From Pyrrhosoma nymphula (Eukaryota > Arthropoda > Insecta > Odonata > Coenagrionidae): a stretch of DNA of 64,000 nucleotides. The notes beneath the pieces are model-generated. The model was not told the DNA's origin. It was given only the letters and a program-made list of their open reading frames with translations, and did not search any database. Within the stretch, counting starts at the first letter, position 1, and every line of letters begins with the position of its first letter. The stretch lies in NCBI GenBank assembly GCA_963573305.1, contig OY754337.1:76397094-76461093 (forward strand). Direction: 5' to 3'. Shown here in pieces: positions 1 to 11,140 of the stretch. The position numbers were made by a program, and so were the translations under genes.

Positions 1-149
1 TAAGAAAAGCATTGGATTCGGTGCAGGTGTTTCTTTCTTTGCTTTAATTACTTGCACTCAAGTTATTGTATGGAAATTTATATCATCGAACGCATAGAAG
101 AATGCTGTATTTAATTATTTCATTCAATTTTCTTATGGCTTAATTTTAT

Positions 150-300
150 GACCTCGGTGGCGGCGGGGTAATGTCCTCGCCTGCCAAACCGAAGGTCGCA
201 GGTTCGAACCCCGCCTGGGGAGAAAATTTACACCTCCCAGGGCATGGTTGTGAGTGTTCGTCGATTTAATAAATACTTAGTACTTGGCTTTGGCTGTTAA
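150..300 (+). mobile_element. tRNA-derived SINE (B-box family 1)
   Basis: A GC-rich tRNA-like head is followed by a short AT-rich tail. The head has a B-box-like GGTTCGAACC at 201-210 within the context 'gcaggttcgaaccccgcctgggg'. The body after it (GTGAGTGTTCGTCG, then AATAAATA) matches the tails of the copies at 59596 and 37615, so this is an interspersed repeat and not a lone tRNA gene. SINEs of this type are transcribed by RNA polymerase III from internal A and B boxes and moved by LINE machinery. No clear target duplication is seen. Confidence 0.6.
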
Positions 301-1015
301 GTATGTAGAAATTATTATACCATCAAAAATATTCTGAGAATTTGAACTAAAAATCTTGATGTGCAGGAACATTAATTTTCCCAAGAAAAACGAACGAAAA
401 GGGATCAAACTAGTGATTATGAGTTACATGAAAATTAGTCAGTTACCAGTGCATAGAAGACACTTCATAGACCTAAAAGTTTGAAAATTGTACTACATTT
501 CGTTTTTGAGTTTTACGCGAGCATGCATACTTTGTACATTATTTATAAGATTTTCATTAAATATATATGCGAATTTCAATAAGAATTCACTCCAAAGTTC
601 CAACATGCGGTTAATGGCTGATAGATAGTACCTTAATATAGTACACGTCATGGATTGATTCTTATTGAAAAACGTAAATTACATCTCCCACGGAAATTCA
701 ACGGGCATGATCATCTTGCCCTTATGAATATTATTTAGCACAATTTCTGGACCAAGATTGGGTAATAATATTACCAAATATTTGATTTTCGTACCATTTT
801 TTTTCTTCTTCTAAAATATCTATAAAAATATGCGTCTATAAATATTCTCTAAACGAAACCTCAAATTAATTTCATTTCATATAAAAAAAGCCGAGAAAAT
901 GTAAAATTCTCCACATTAGCCCGGTTCTTTTATGCATTATTGATGCAATTAATTCACAGCTTCCCGTCCGAAGCTGGGTCCCGCTTCTAGTACGTTAATA
1001 TAAATGGTTTCTCTT
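301..1015. other. Unassigned AT-rich stretch
   Basis: AT-rich, with many stops in all frames. I see no coding similarity, tandem array or inverted repeat. Confidence 0.5.
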
Positions 1016-1222
1016 TGACATTGGTATCATACATGAAGTGCAGTGTATGCTGAGTAAATTTCACCTCCTGACGAGTATTTGCAGGTTTTTTCTAATGCAT
1101 TTTAAATCGTAGTTGCATTAACTTTATAAGGGTATAGTGTGGTGCATATTGGTGATAATTCAACCCCTGCCACACACCCTTGAGGTGGCTTGCAGGGTAA
1201 AGTGTAAATGTAGATGAAAAAC
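1016..1222 (+). mobile_element. LINE-A type 3' end with GTAGATG tail
   Basis: The diagnostic 3' module is CACACACCCTTGAGGTGGC, then TTGCAGGGTA, and it closes in GTAGATG at about 1210-1216. The same module recurs about 20 times in the window on both strands. Upstream there is a second, diverged unit (CAGTGTATGCTGAGTAAATT) that is also seen before the module at 38041, so this belongs to the subgroup with a duplicated 3' region. This is non-coding retrotransposon 3' UTR. Confidence 0.6.
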
Positions 1223-2187
1223 GCCAAGATGTCAGCAGTTTGAACCATTCTACGAACCGAGTATATCCTTATTTCCATGGTTAATCAACACTGTCCAAAA
1301 CAATGTCCATCCAAACGTTAATCTATGCTCAACGTCCCAAAAATCTATGGTAAATTATGTAAGTCAGGGAGGGGACGGGGAGTTCATGAAATCTTACACT
1401 GTCTTTCTAGGGTAGGGAGTCAAAAAGCGTCAGAAATTGTCAAATGTGTGTACAATCTTGCCTACACTCGTATAACCCATTACTGGAGATTCCAATATTT
1501 ACTCCCGGATCATTAAACTTAGCTATGGGCCCGTTAAAATTGATTCAAAGTCAATAGCCATGGTATCCAAACGACACAACTGCTTCCATTACTTAAATAT
1601 TTACGAGGGAATTGACAAGTAAACTGCAAAAACCCTGAAACACAACGTAGCTGTTCATTAGGTACACTTCTCCGGTTGGGAGAACGTAATTAGCAGAAGT
1701 AAATACGAGGTTAGGATGCATCAATATTCCCGCCCTAATTACGTAGGTTCAAATAGCTTTATGTAAAGATAATTTTATCCATGCATTTGATACGTTTACC
1801 GCCGAAGAATAGGTACAAAATATACTTTCCAAAAAATTCCAAGCATCAAGGTTTACCTAAAGATTGAGCGCTACATGGCCCCTCAAGGGGATAATTTTCA
1901 TCAAATTTTAAAAAAGTAACGATTTTATTGTCCTCTAAGAGTAAGATATGGAATTGCATGCAAGAGCATAGGCTATTCAATGCATATTTCAATGAATAGA
2001 GCAGAAAGCTGAATGTTTTGAGAATCGCAATGCCATCTGGATGATGTGCTCCATTGAACTACACCACGAGTACCACTGAATGAAATTATAGAGGCGTCAA
2101 GGCCCACTTCGCCTCACCTCATCTTCTGCATTAAAATCTCCAAAGGAATGAAAATTTAATTAATAGTTATCCGCTGCCGGGGATACC
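1223..2187. other. Unassigned AT-rich stretch
   Basis: No recognisable gene or repeat. The only open frame (1325-1516, 63 codons) has no family features and is probably chance. Confidence 0.5.
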
Positions 2188-2749
2188 TTAAGGTAGTTTG
2201 AGCGAAAAATCACTTCACCTAGAACTTGACGGATTTGAATTCATTTTAAAGAAAAAACTCTCATCTTTCCAATGATATCAAAATATCAACCACTTGCCAA
2301 ACTACTTTTCGAGCAATTTTCCTGTAAATATAAGCTGTTTTACATGGGATAGATTATGGCTGTGCGATCCAAAGGGAGAATATTTAAAAATTAGGAACTT
2401 CTAGCTCCTAGATTTCGTCAAAAAACTAGCGGTGTGTAGATTGCATGTTTTATTAATTATTTATAAAAAATAATTTATTACTCAACACAGTAATTTTCAC
2501 AGAATCACAAAAAAAACTGCTGCTTTCAAGGGTTTTCAGCAGTACGGCGGGAAAAAATGAGTCAAGTTAGAGACTTATGTGGTTATATTTATTTAATAAC
2601 TGAGAAATATTTTCATATATAACTGTATCTTTGCGCCATTAATATTATAATATTTATTTCATACTTCTTACAGACGCTGAAATCAAAAAATAAAATTTTA
2701 ATATGGTCTCCATTATGTCTAGAGAACTATTTCGCTCAAAACACCTTAA
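2188..2749 (+). mobile_element. TTAA MITE-1, copy 1 (complete)
   Basis: A non-autonomous DNA transposon of about 554 bp bounded by TTAA on both sides (2188-2191 and 2746-2749). The inverted termini are GGTAGTTTGAGCG at the left and CGCTCAAAACACC at the right. Internally it is AT-rich and has no coding capacity. The body aligns along its whole length with copies at 13465, 22085, 22997 and 51488; one shared block is GAGTCAAGTTAGAGACTT. TTAA as target duplication is characteristic of piggyBac and Kolobok transposons. Which superfamily mobilised it cannot be told without an autonomous partner. Confidence 0.85.
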
Positions 2750-4164
2750 ACCATTATTAAAATCGAAGAAAAAACGGAAAGTGATGCATAAAAGGTGTCC
2801 CCATTCCACGGTGTAGACAAACTCAAATTGATCGTAAATGGAACAAAATAGGCAGTATATAATACTTGGAATTTTACTCCTCGACGGAAAACTATGATCA
2901 TTCGTGCCCTCAAAAGAAGCAACAGCAACATCTGGTGGGGCCCAATTCAGTGTGTAACATCCATTTTTTTTCCTCGTTAATTTTCCTCGCACAATACACT
3001 ACAAACCATGGGAACGACGTAGGGCCCTATAACTTGGTAACGTATTTGCGTAACGTATTTGCGGGAAAGAGTAAACAAAGGAAGCAGAAGTCTTGTTTGA
3101 CATTTGGTGCAGTCTGTCGTGGGAAAAAGAACCAATTGGAAATCATTCTTCAAAGTATATTGACAACAATATATTTTAACCGGATAAAATATGCATATTT
3201 AAAAAAATATTTCTGTCATATTTGTTACCTGATGATGATGCAGTGCATCAAAGCCGATCGAATTAAAGTTTATATTGTGGAAAATTGCCAATATTATTTT
3301 ATTATGTTATTCCACGATATCAAGCCGAAAACTAAAATAAAAAGATATAACTCTTTTTATTTTAGCCGAAATTAATAAGAACGGATTCGTACCGTAACTG
3401 ACAATATACTCTCAATTGAAACAAACTAAACCGAAGGATTTTGCATATAGATATTAGTGATTGGAAGATTCACACAAAAAAATGAATTGATATGTAAATG
3501 AATTGAGTAACAAATATCTTGAAGGAACAAGTATCGTTATCGAATAGGACAGAAAGAGTGACACTTTTATACACGTGTATGGCTTTTCTGTGAAATGAGT
3601 AGTGTATGCAAAATCAGTCAATAAGTAATACAAACATATGTGTGCTCTTGCATAGAAGGGAAGTTTTCACGCTTTAAACCATTGGAGTCGAGAAGGTTGG
3701 CATCACAGAATTTGGTGCTACAGAAGGATGACTAATTCTAAGTTGATGATCAGGCGGAAGGAGAAAATCATCAAATGAAGAAATTATCCGAAGATGCGGG
3801 GGGAACACCCAAGCTGAAAGTTCAGTAAAGGGGTGGATAAAAATTGTTGAAAACATTTGTGCCTCCCAAAAGAAACTGTAGATGGAAAAATGAAAGCAGT
3901 AACGGAAGAAAAACGCAAATGATTCGTTTAAACTGCTGCGAGAGAACTGAGTGCACGTCATCTGATGAAAGGACTTGATAGAACCGCTAGAGACACGGAG
4001 GCTACCCGCTAGACTAAGAGTACTTGAGAAATCCAGATGATGGTAGTTTCAAGATGACACAAGGACATTATTTGAATTCAGTATTCATCATATCGACCTC
4101 AATTATTCAAAGGATAATGTTTCATTGAGGGTAGGTAGAGGGTAGGAAATTAAAAAACAGTTAC
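2750..4164. other. Unassigned stretch with a 169-codon open frame
   Basis: AT-rich. A 169-codon frame is open on + at 2866-3375, which is long for this composition. Its product is basic and shows no signal peptide, domain or family motif that I recognise, and minus-strand frames overlap its start. A 13-bp direct duplication (GTAACGTATTTGC) lies at about 3037-3063. From about 3670 to 4020 the sequence is purine-biased and could be very old LINE coding DNA, but no motif supports that. Confidence 0.4.
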
Positions 4165-4215
4165 TCCTTCCCAAAGTTTCGGACTAAAATATATTCCATC
4201 TTCAGGGCTAAAGAC
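4165..4215 (-). ncRNA. Hammerhead-like motif, decayed (left arm)
   Basis: Read on the minus strand: CUGAAGA, an unpaired U, GGA pairing with UCC across an AU-rich loop, then GAAAC. Position 7 of the core (A here) is free in hammerheads. Stem III (ACUUU) no longer pairs, and only about two base pairs of stem I remain, so cleavage activity is doubtful. Confidence 0.35.
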
Positions 4216-4587
4216 AATACAATGAAGGTCTACAATAACATCAAGACCACTTACATAACAGATATACATCATATAAATCTCATCACCATAGTTACCTTAG
4301 GATTGATTCTTTATGAACTTCAGCATCAAAGTGTATGAAGTATTTTGGTCGTTTCTCGGAAAAGGATATAAGCATAAACAGCAATACACATTTACAAAAT
4401 GGTTCAATTCCTTACGCTTGTAATGTATACATACTTTCTCTGGGGCACATACGACCAAAATATGTACACTCTGATGTTGAAGTTCATAGTGAATTTATTC
4501 TAAGGTATTATGGTGATGAGATTTATACTCTGTATATCTATGATGTAGGTGATGTTGAAGTTTTCGTCGCCCTTTACTGTACAGTGT

Positions 4588-4632
4588 TTAGCCCTGACGA
4601 TGTATTACATTGTATTATGAAACGTTGGCACA
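4588..4632 (+). ncRNA. Hammerhead-like motif (right arm)
   Basis: CUGACGA lies at 4594-4600, followed by U, an AU-rich stem II, and GAAAC at 4619-4623. Stem III would be the palindrome ACGU. Stem I (GCC before the core, GGC after it) gives three base pairs. The layout matches the copies at 51.9, 56.9 and 63.6 kb, but stem II here has a mismatch. Confidence 0.4.
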
Positions 4633-4904
4633 GAGTAACTAACTCTTGATTTCCGACTTAACCTCGATAAAACCAAAACTTTTGGACATTATATTAACCT
4701 TAAACGACATCTCTAGAACTGATACAAGCGACAAAGTATGAGAGAGGTACCTACACGGTCGATCGGATAAAATGTAACGATTTCGTCGAAACCGATGATG
4801 ATTGCAACCAAAACAGAATCCCAACAAAACACATCTCACTCTTCGTCATCCCCCGCTTTCAATTACTTTTATTGATGCTCTCCCTTCCTAATGGCCGGGG
4901 TCCT

Positions 4905-4962
4905 AACACCCTGAAACACGCCCCTGCGCCTCGATCGCAGGGTAATACGTGGGTGTAGATGT
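4905..4962 (+). mobile_element. LINE-A type 3' end fragment
   Basis: Short remnant of the common 3' module: ACACGCCCCTGCGCCTCG, then CGCAGGGTAATACG, closing in GTGTAGATGTAGAG. It is the GC-richer variant also seen at 42930 and 53018. Confidence 0.5.
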
Positions 4963-6480
4963 AGAGAGGCGAATGGGATGGAATGGCCTAGAAGACTCGA
5001 GGGTGAAATAAAAAAAAATTATGACATGTATGAAATTAAGGAATTAAGTGGGAATGAAGAAGTCAGCTGAAAGTTGTAGTGAAGTGGACTTCAGCAAAGT
5101 GATCTCCGGATTGACGATTGTTGTGGCGTGTTCGCGGCCGGCTCGCCAATCGCGGACCGACTTCGTCGACCCCGTGCCAGCGAAGACCTCTCATCAGCGT
5201 CACGCCTTAACATCGCAAATGGCTTCATTCCATCGCACAGTTGGTTAATATTTCAGCTGAATCAATTAATCTAGCTCTTAGCCGACCACTTTTCTCGGCG
5301 ACTCCTTCTCATCTCTCAAAAACATTTTGCCTCGCTGAGGTATTTTGAATCACCTTCAATCGAATTCGGTGATATACTGTAACTCCATGACCATTAAGTT
5401 CCCTTCTCTGGACCTCATCTCCGCGTCAAACATCTCCAACGCCTTCCTCAAACTACACCTAAGTAGACAATTAAACCCCGCGATAATGTCATTTAAGTTG
5501 CTATTTTCTCATTATTTTGTTCACTAATCCAATTGAAGACGACTATAATAGTACATCGGTCAATTCCAATAGCGTTAATACAGTGTTTGGGGGATATTTA
5601 AATAAATAAGCATCAGTTTAGAGGATTCGACCAACGAAGAGGAGAAGTAAAAATGAAAATTTTTCATGGGCATAAACAGATCGTAAGAGATACCACTGAG
5701 GCAAGAGAAATCGGTTGTTCGGCAGGTGGCACATTGAGCTGAATCTCTGTACTAAACAATGAACGTAACTATCAACATTACGTCGAGCCTATCAACATTA
5801 AATAGAATACTGAATTTATCAGCGTGATCGCGCCTTGGTATGAATAACATTATAAGATAGTATAAACGAATGGAAAACTTTCACTCGGACTCTGGTAATG
5901 ACACGTATAGGAGAATGAAGTCTTCAATAACAGCGCTGTGCGGTTTGGAGTCGAAGTTCACATGTCAACCCATAACGCTTCGTTACTTATTTACAGGAGT
6001 GTCCGAGAAGAAAGTAACGCAGGCCGAGAAAATTGGAAGATTATAACCTTTGGTGTTAATTCCACCAAAATCTCGAAGGTGGAAGGGAAGGTCAAGGCAT
6101 TCGAGCATTAATAGCTATTAATGTAAACATTTTATATGCTACAACAGAACTTAATTCAATTCGGACTGTGATATGAATAATTCGAAAGCAATATGACCCT
6201 ATTTAAAAATGACTCGCAGAAATCATTACGTCAGTACCCAAAGTGATAGTATCAACAGAAAAACAATAAAACTATTTCATAGTGATTGCATTCAGTATCA
6301 CTAGAGCCAAATCAACATTAATTATATAGACCAAAAACTCGTTCATAGCTAGACCATAAAACTGGTCATTTTGTTGTTTAAATATAAAGTGATAAAACTT
6401 ATGGAAAGAATACCTAGCTCATACTGTGCTTAAGGTTAAAAAATAGTATGAGAAATAAGGTCCACGGAACAGACTGTCAT
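4963..6480. other. Unassigned stretch
   Basis: Mostly AT-rich. A GC-richer patch at about 5120-5210 contains CpGs (GCGGCCGGCTCGCC) but no promoter or coding signature. Small frames of 60-66 codons are at chance level. Confidence 0.45.
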
Positions 6481-8805
6481 AAATGCCCCAATCTCTACAA
6501 TAAAAGACCCATTCCGATTAATCTCTTCGAAAAGCTCTACTCCATTGATATACAAGCCCTCAAACACCTCACAGGTCTGTTATTTTTCAAATTTCTAACA
6601 TAGCTACGCATGCAGATTCCAGCTACGAACGTCATCTGCAATATAGCTCCCAAAACTTTTATCGCACAAAATGTGGTTCATGTGTGGAGAAAGTTCATCC
6701 CCCGCCACACAGCTTTGCAATGGCTACTGCAAGTTCAAACTCACGATCGAGTTGGTGAAAGCCACGCAGGCAAGAGGAATTGCGCGGTCGCCAAGTTTTG
6801 ATGGTTAATATTCACAGGATCCCCGCGACGGCTTTCGTGGCTTCTCAGACGATGGCTCAGCATTAGCAACCATCTTTAAGTAACATTTCCCGAGAAGTAA
6901 ATATATTTTATTTCTAAACGGATATGGGAAGTGAGTTTCAAAATAAAATCCCTACTAAACGATTAAATTTTACAATTGAATTGAGACATTAACAAACCAG
7001 GTACTCATTGTAAGATTAATATCTGCTTCATAAATGTATGGGAGACCAAAGCTCTATAAACAGCTACAGGGAAACAAACCTTTTTAGACTTGACCCGAGG
7101 AAACAGATCCTCTAGCGGCAATTTATTACAGCGAGGAAACTCCTCTAGCGGCGTTAAGTTTTCCGGGGATAGCAGCGGGATATTAATTCAAACCTGCAGG
7201 TATATCTTTTCCGAGAAATAGAAGAGTTAGCTTGTGGAGCTGTAGAAACGGTTAGCTGAGAAGAGAGCTGCAGCTAGCCAACCTTTGTACGGATAAATTT
7301 TCATGGCAATGAGCATGGTGAGCAGGTAATAAAAGTTATTCACAGTAAAATTTTACCCTTTATCTTCAATTCTAAGAACTCCAACTTCCCCAAATACTTA
7401 AGAGGCGCAACCCCAGGTCCCACTGGTTGCTTGCTCTCCGCAGGCAAACAAAATGAAATTGAACAGAGGATAAGGGCTCGGAAGCTGTTTACTTCATTAT
7501 AACCTTGAAACAGGTGCCCTTATTCCAACAATCCCCTGAAACACGTCGTCCAACTACTGTGATTGGGGAATTATTCACGACATTAATTTTCCAAACGTTT
7601 ACAAACCACAAAGGCACGTTCTGTCTGTTTTTGCTAAGTTTTCATTAGCAAGGAATTTTAATGATCGATACTTTAGTGAATCAGTCCATTTGCGCTAAAT
7701 TAAATCATCTCAGCAAAAATGTACAGATAGGTACATACTTTGGACCTATCAAATTGTATTTTCCTTAGTTACATATATATGAACACCTTATCATATTCAT
7801 TACAAATATCTGTATATTTGCTATCGATATAAAAACTAAGTAGTCCTTGTTGTTTAATTTATATATTTCTCTTCTGGCTTGAAGATGATTTTTGCGGGCA
7901 TCCCAACGTTCTGTGGGCGAATTCCGGGCGGATGCTGCTCTCGTTCAACAATTATTGATTATGTTAAGATATTCCCCAGAGGTGGTAATAGACTCTTTAT
8001 GGGGTTGACATTTGTCGCTCTGTTATTTATTCGTGTATCGGAAATTTGGCAATGAAGATGGTGGCCAGGCAACCACAAAATTGGTAAAGAACACGGTCCA
8101 TTTTCACGTCGAGCGGGTCATTACGACAGACGACAACTACAGAAATATTCTGGGTTCACACCTGGTGTTTCGCGATGCATATATTTTTTGCATAACGTTG
8201 TAACATTCGCGCCGATTTCAATACCCTGCACGGAAAAATAGTCTTCCGAAATGAGCGTGTTGTTTCCAATATCGAAATGGATGACGAAGCCGTATAAAGT
8301 GAAGGGGTCGCGGTGGGTTTCCCAATCGCCGGTGCGATATTTCCAGCGAGACAGCACACAAACAACGAAATTAGAAGAGTCCGCTCGCTTGCTCTGGATT
8401 ACCCAACACTTTTGGGGATGAAAAACACACACTGGCCGGAAAGAGGAAATAAGGCGACGGCATCAGTCCAGAGCCGGGCCGACGAAGAGGGCGGATGCTG
8501 GCTCCGCGGCTATAAGCGTCCACGGAGAACACTCCCACCGAAAAGTATTCAGCAAGCAAGCCTTAGGATAGTTTACGAACCCCTTCCAATCGAATTACCC
8601 ATGAAGCCTCTTCACTAACAGTGCATCGTGCAAGTTTGAATTAGATAATGAGCATAAAATTAATAGAGTACGAAACCCGACTGACTACGGTAGATTAGAC
8701 CATGAGTTAAAAATCAATGAAACCGACGGCAGAACGGACTGATTAAAAATGTCATTTTTTCGCGAACAAAAAAAGACCAAGACAGCTGTCACTGATATGT
8801 AAGTA
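6481..8805. other. Unassigned stretch
   Basis: No recognisable gene. A short imperfect duplication around CTCTAGCGGC lies at about 7095-7150. A GAAACACGTCGTCC string at about 7532 resembles the 3' half of the ribozyme-like repeats elsewhere in the window, but it lacks the CUGANGA half. Moderately GC-rich DNA at 8300-8600 has overlapping open frames on both strands (101 codons on +, 103 on -) with no family similarity that I can see. Confidence 0.45.
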
Positions 8806-9066
8806 TTGAGTTTTTGAATACTTAGTGTAGCTAATTAGTTGATTTTCTATCTAATGTCACTGCATTTATATGCTGAGTAATACTAACAGTACGTCTCGCA
8901 AACGTATGTCGTATAAATCGTGAATATCTGTGCATTTGTGTGCTTACAAAATTCATTAATATACATAACAATTGTAGCATGTAGCGTAGTCTATTTGGAG
9001 TAAATTCACCCCCCCCCCCCCCCCGCTACTAACTCTAGAGATGGCTTGCGGTGGTATGTAGATAGA
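8806..9066 (+). mobile_element. LINE-A type 3' end with expanded poly-C
   Basis: The body (a TATATGCTGAGTAATAC region, then GTAAATTCACC) matches the + strand copies near 1016 and 38041. It closes with GATGGCTTGCGGTGG and GTAGATAG. Where other copies have a short CCCC(T)G, this one has 16 consecutive C at 9009-9024, so a homopolymer expansion has occurred inside the repeat. Confidence 0.5.
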
Positions 9067-9479
9067 CCATTTTTTAAACTACAATACCTAATTAAATGAA
9101 ACATAGTTTGCACTTTTCCACAGGATTTTAATTCTACTACGTGTTTTAACTAGCAGTGTCGTCTTGGCAGTGACAATTATGGCGAGGAAGACTTCATATA
9201 TATCTATAATTGCACCTGAAGATGACTCAATGAGTTTATTATATTTAGACGCTCCGTAGAATTATAATCTTGCGGAGAAGTGAAAATCGTGTTTGATTTA
9301 CTATGGATCCCTTCCACTACAATTAGCAAAACCTGAATCTAATGAACTCTGTAATATCTCACATATAGCAGATTTATGAGCAAAGCTGTCAAATATTTAC
9401 GTATTTATTTGCTCCAATTGTTAAGGTTATACCGCGCCATCTCCTCACCAAAGATCTTGATAAAACACAACATCCATTC
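9067..9479. other. Unassigned AT-rich stretch
   Basis: No gene. CTGAAGATGACTCAATGAG at about 9217 looks like the first half of the hammerhead-like repeat (core plus a GACUC/GAGUU stem), but the GAAAC half does not follow. Confidence 0.45.
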
Positions 9480-9560
9480 ACGAGATGGGATTTGAACCCG
9501 CGACCCTCTACCATCCTTGGGACCACGATCTTCAATAATCAAACACGATCCATATCGGAA
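9480..9560 (-). mobile_element. tRNA-derived SINE fragment
   Basis: On the minus strand a B-box-like GGTTCAAATCC (9488-9498) follows GGGTCGCG, as in the other SINE heads of the window. A possible A-box side (GATCGTGGTCCCAAGG) lies at the distance expected in a tRNA. No cloverleaf is preserved. Confidence 0.45.
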
Positions 9561-10109
9561 ATTCATCACTTATACCTAAGCCTGAATGTGACGTGATGCA
9601 CTGCCGGAGAGGAGTTGCCCAACACCATAACACTTGCGGGAGCTAGCGATGCTCTCGGTGAATGGTGACCCGCCTAAACTTTTGGGACGATATTGGGAAA
9701 GCTCAGTTGTGCAGCGTAGATTTCGATCGAAATAATTACTGCGGGAAGCTTTCAAACAGCGCTGAGGTTAGCCCAACCCAAGGTACGTTGTTGGCAGATA
9801 TAACGGGCAATAAGCCGATTCCGTGTGATGATCAAAACGAGGAGACAATTATGTGGAAATACACCCTGGACCATCGGCATTACTGAACGCACGGACCAAC
9901 ATGTTTTCCGATCGGAGAGGAAGAACTCGCAAGGCATTGCACGTTCCGATACGGACAATGGTATTTTCATCGCCAACACAAAAATCTAACCAGAAATCAG
10001 TCGAAACATATTAGGGACCGCACAAAACTAATCACAGGGTATGACACCAGGGGAGAACACATTTAAGCATCGCAGAGGTAGATGAGAACTAAGTATTGCG
10101 CCTGCTACA
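9561..10109. other. Unassigned stretch
   Basis: Mixed composition. Overlapping frames on both strands (74 codons + at 9662, 75 codons - at 9752) have no recognisable features. Confidence 0.45.
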
Positions 10110-10200
10110 AGGGATTCCTGGGTAGCGTAGTGGCCTGCGCATTCGCCAGGAGAGCTGCAGGTCCAGGATCGATTCCCGGACCAGTAAACCCTTTTTTCCT
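10110..10200 (+). mobile_element. tRNA-derived SINE head
   Basis: The A-box-like TAGCGTAGTGG (about 10123) and the B-box-like GATCGATTCCC (about 10167) are spaced as in a tRNA, and TTTTTT follows as a possible polymerase III stop. Acceptor and anticodon arms do not pair well, so this is a SINE or tRNA pseudogene rather than a working tRNA. Confidence 0.5.
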
Positions 10201-10420
10201 CCGGAAATTTCAACGCACAACACCAAGGTTTTGAAATAATCGAGACAAGCGGCAACAAGGTAATGCGACATGTCCGTTAGATCACACAGTACGAGACTTG
10301 CGTGTCAACTCCGTAGCGCACGCATCCTAGCACATTCACACATTCTAGCCGCACACAGCTCATCAAGTAGTTGCATAATTACCTTCTCAAACGACTCCCG
10401 ATGAAGGAGCCGATTCACAG

Positions 10421-11140
10421 CGGAACGGGGGGAGAGAGCAGAAGATGAGGGGATTCCTCGTGAAGACGACAGCAGGGTCACAAATCCTTAATGAGTGATC
10501 CACGATCCAGTTAGTTTTGTTTGTAAACTCCACGTCGTCGGGGTGTCGCACTTTCGCATGGAGAGATCCTCTACTCTCGGGGGGTTAGCAGAGGTCCGAT
10601 AATAATTAACATCTCCCCCTACAAGTTCACTTCACCGACCCAGGAACACGGCAGAAAGTCGGGGTGCCCGGTCGGCAGTCGCGGTCGAGGGTGGCGGGCG
10701 AACGAACGCGCCGTCGGCGGTCAACTCTCGCGAGGTGGATGGGCTTCGAGCACTTGCCGCGTCGTCGTGGGCCGAGGTTCTCGACTTCCTCTTCGGGTTC
10801 GGCGTTGTCTTCAGGACGCATGCGCGCTGGTCGGGGCCGGTCGCGGGACTGAAGGGGAGGACGCGCTCGGAGGGCACGGGAGGGGAGGGTGGGCGAACGG
10901 GAGGGGAGGGGTCGGGTTGCGGGGGAGGGGAGGGAAAGGCGTGGGAGTGGTCGGGGAGGGGAAAGGGAGTCAGTCACAGGGGAGGGAAGGGGAAGTGGAA
11001 GATCGGAGCATTGTTGGTGCGAGTGGACGATTGTTGGGTGTATCGAGTTGAGGGACGGGATACGAGTGCATTTCGCGATACGGTCGCAGGGGAGCCAACC
11101 GAAATAAAAATTCCTACCGCGACTAGCGTTCTTCACCATT
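10421..11140. promoter_or_regulatory. GC-rich CpG-containing island, possible promoter region
   Basis: Sharply GC-rich against AT-rich flanks, with many CpGs from 10640 to 10880, then a G-rich run on + (AGGGGAGGG-type repeats) to 11000. An NRF-1-like palindrome, GCATGCGC, lies at about 10818-10825. Long frames on both strands (135 codons +, 170 codons -) are low-complexity G/R or P/S/R runs caused by the composition, so I do not call them genes. A promoter role is inference; no transcript start can be fixed. Confidence 0.35.

Larger units (their letters stand above)
4165..4640. mobile_element. Large palindromic repeat with ribozyme-like cores at both ends
   Basis: The left arm (about 4171-4361) and right arm (about 4449-4634) are imperfect reverse complements over about 165 bp. 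For example, AAATCTCATCACCATA in the left arm pairs with TATGGTGATGAGATTT in the right arm. Each arm ends in a CUGANGA...GAAAC motif reading outward, one per strand. The spacer is about 85 bp. The same design recurs at 51.8, 56.8 and 63.5 kb, so I call it a member of that palindromic element group. The 104-codon + frame at 4335-4649 runs through the hairpin and is not supported as a gene. Confidence 0.65.

Noticed and set aside
3220..3262. CTGATGATGATGCAGTGCAT as another hammerhead
   Set aside because: Core and a 6-bp stem II are present, but GAAAC is replaced by AAAGC and stem I does not pair.
4335..4649. 104-codon + frame
   Set aside because: Runs across both arms of a palindrome; no coding signature.
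9214..9245. CTGAAGATGACTCAATGAG as another hammerhead
   Set aside because: The second half (GAAAC, stem III) is missing.
10110..10200. Functional tRNA gene
   Set aside because: A and B boxes are present, but the acceptor and anticodon stems do not pair; SINE or pseudogene fits better.
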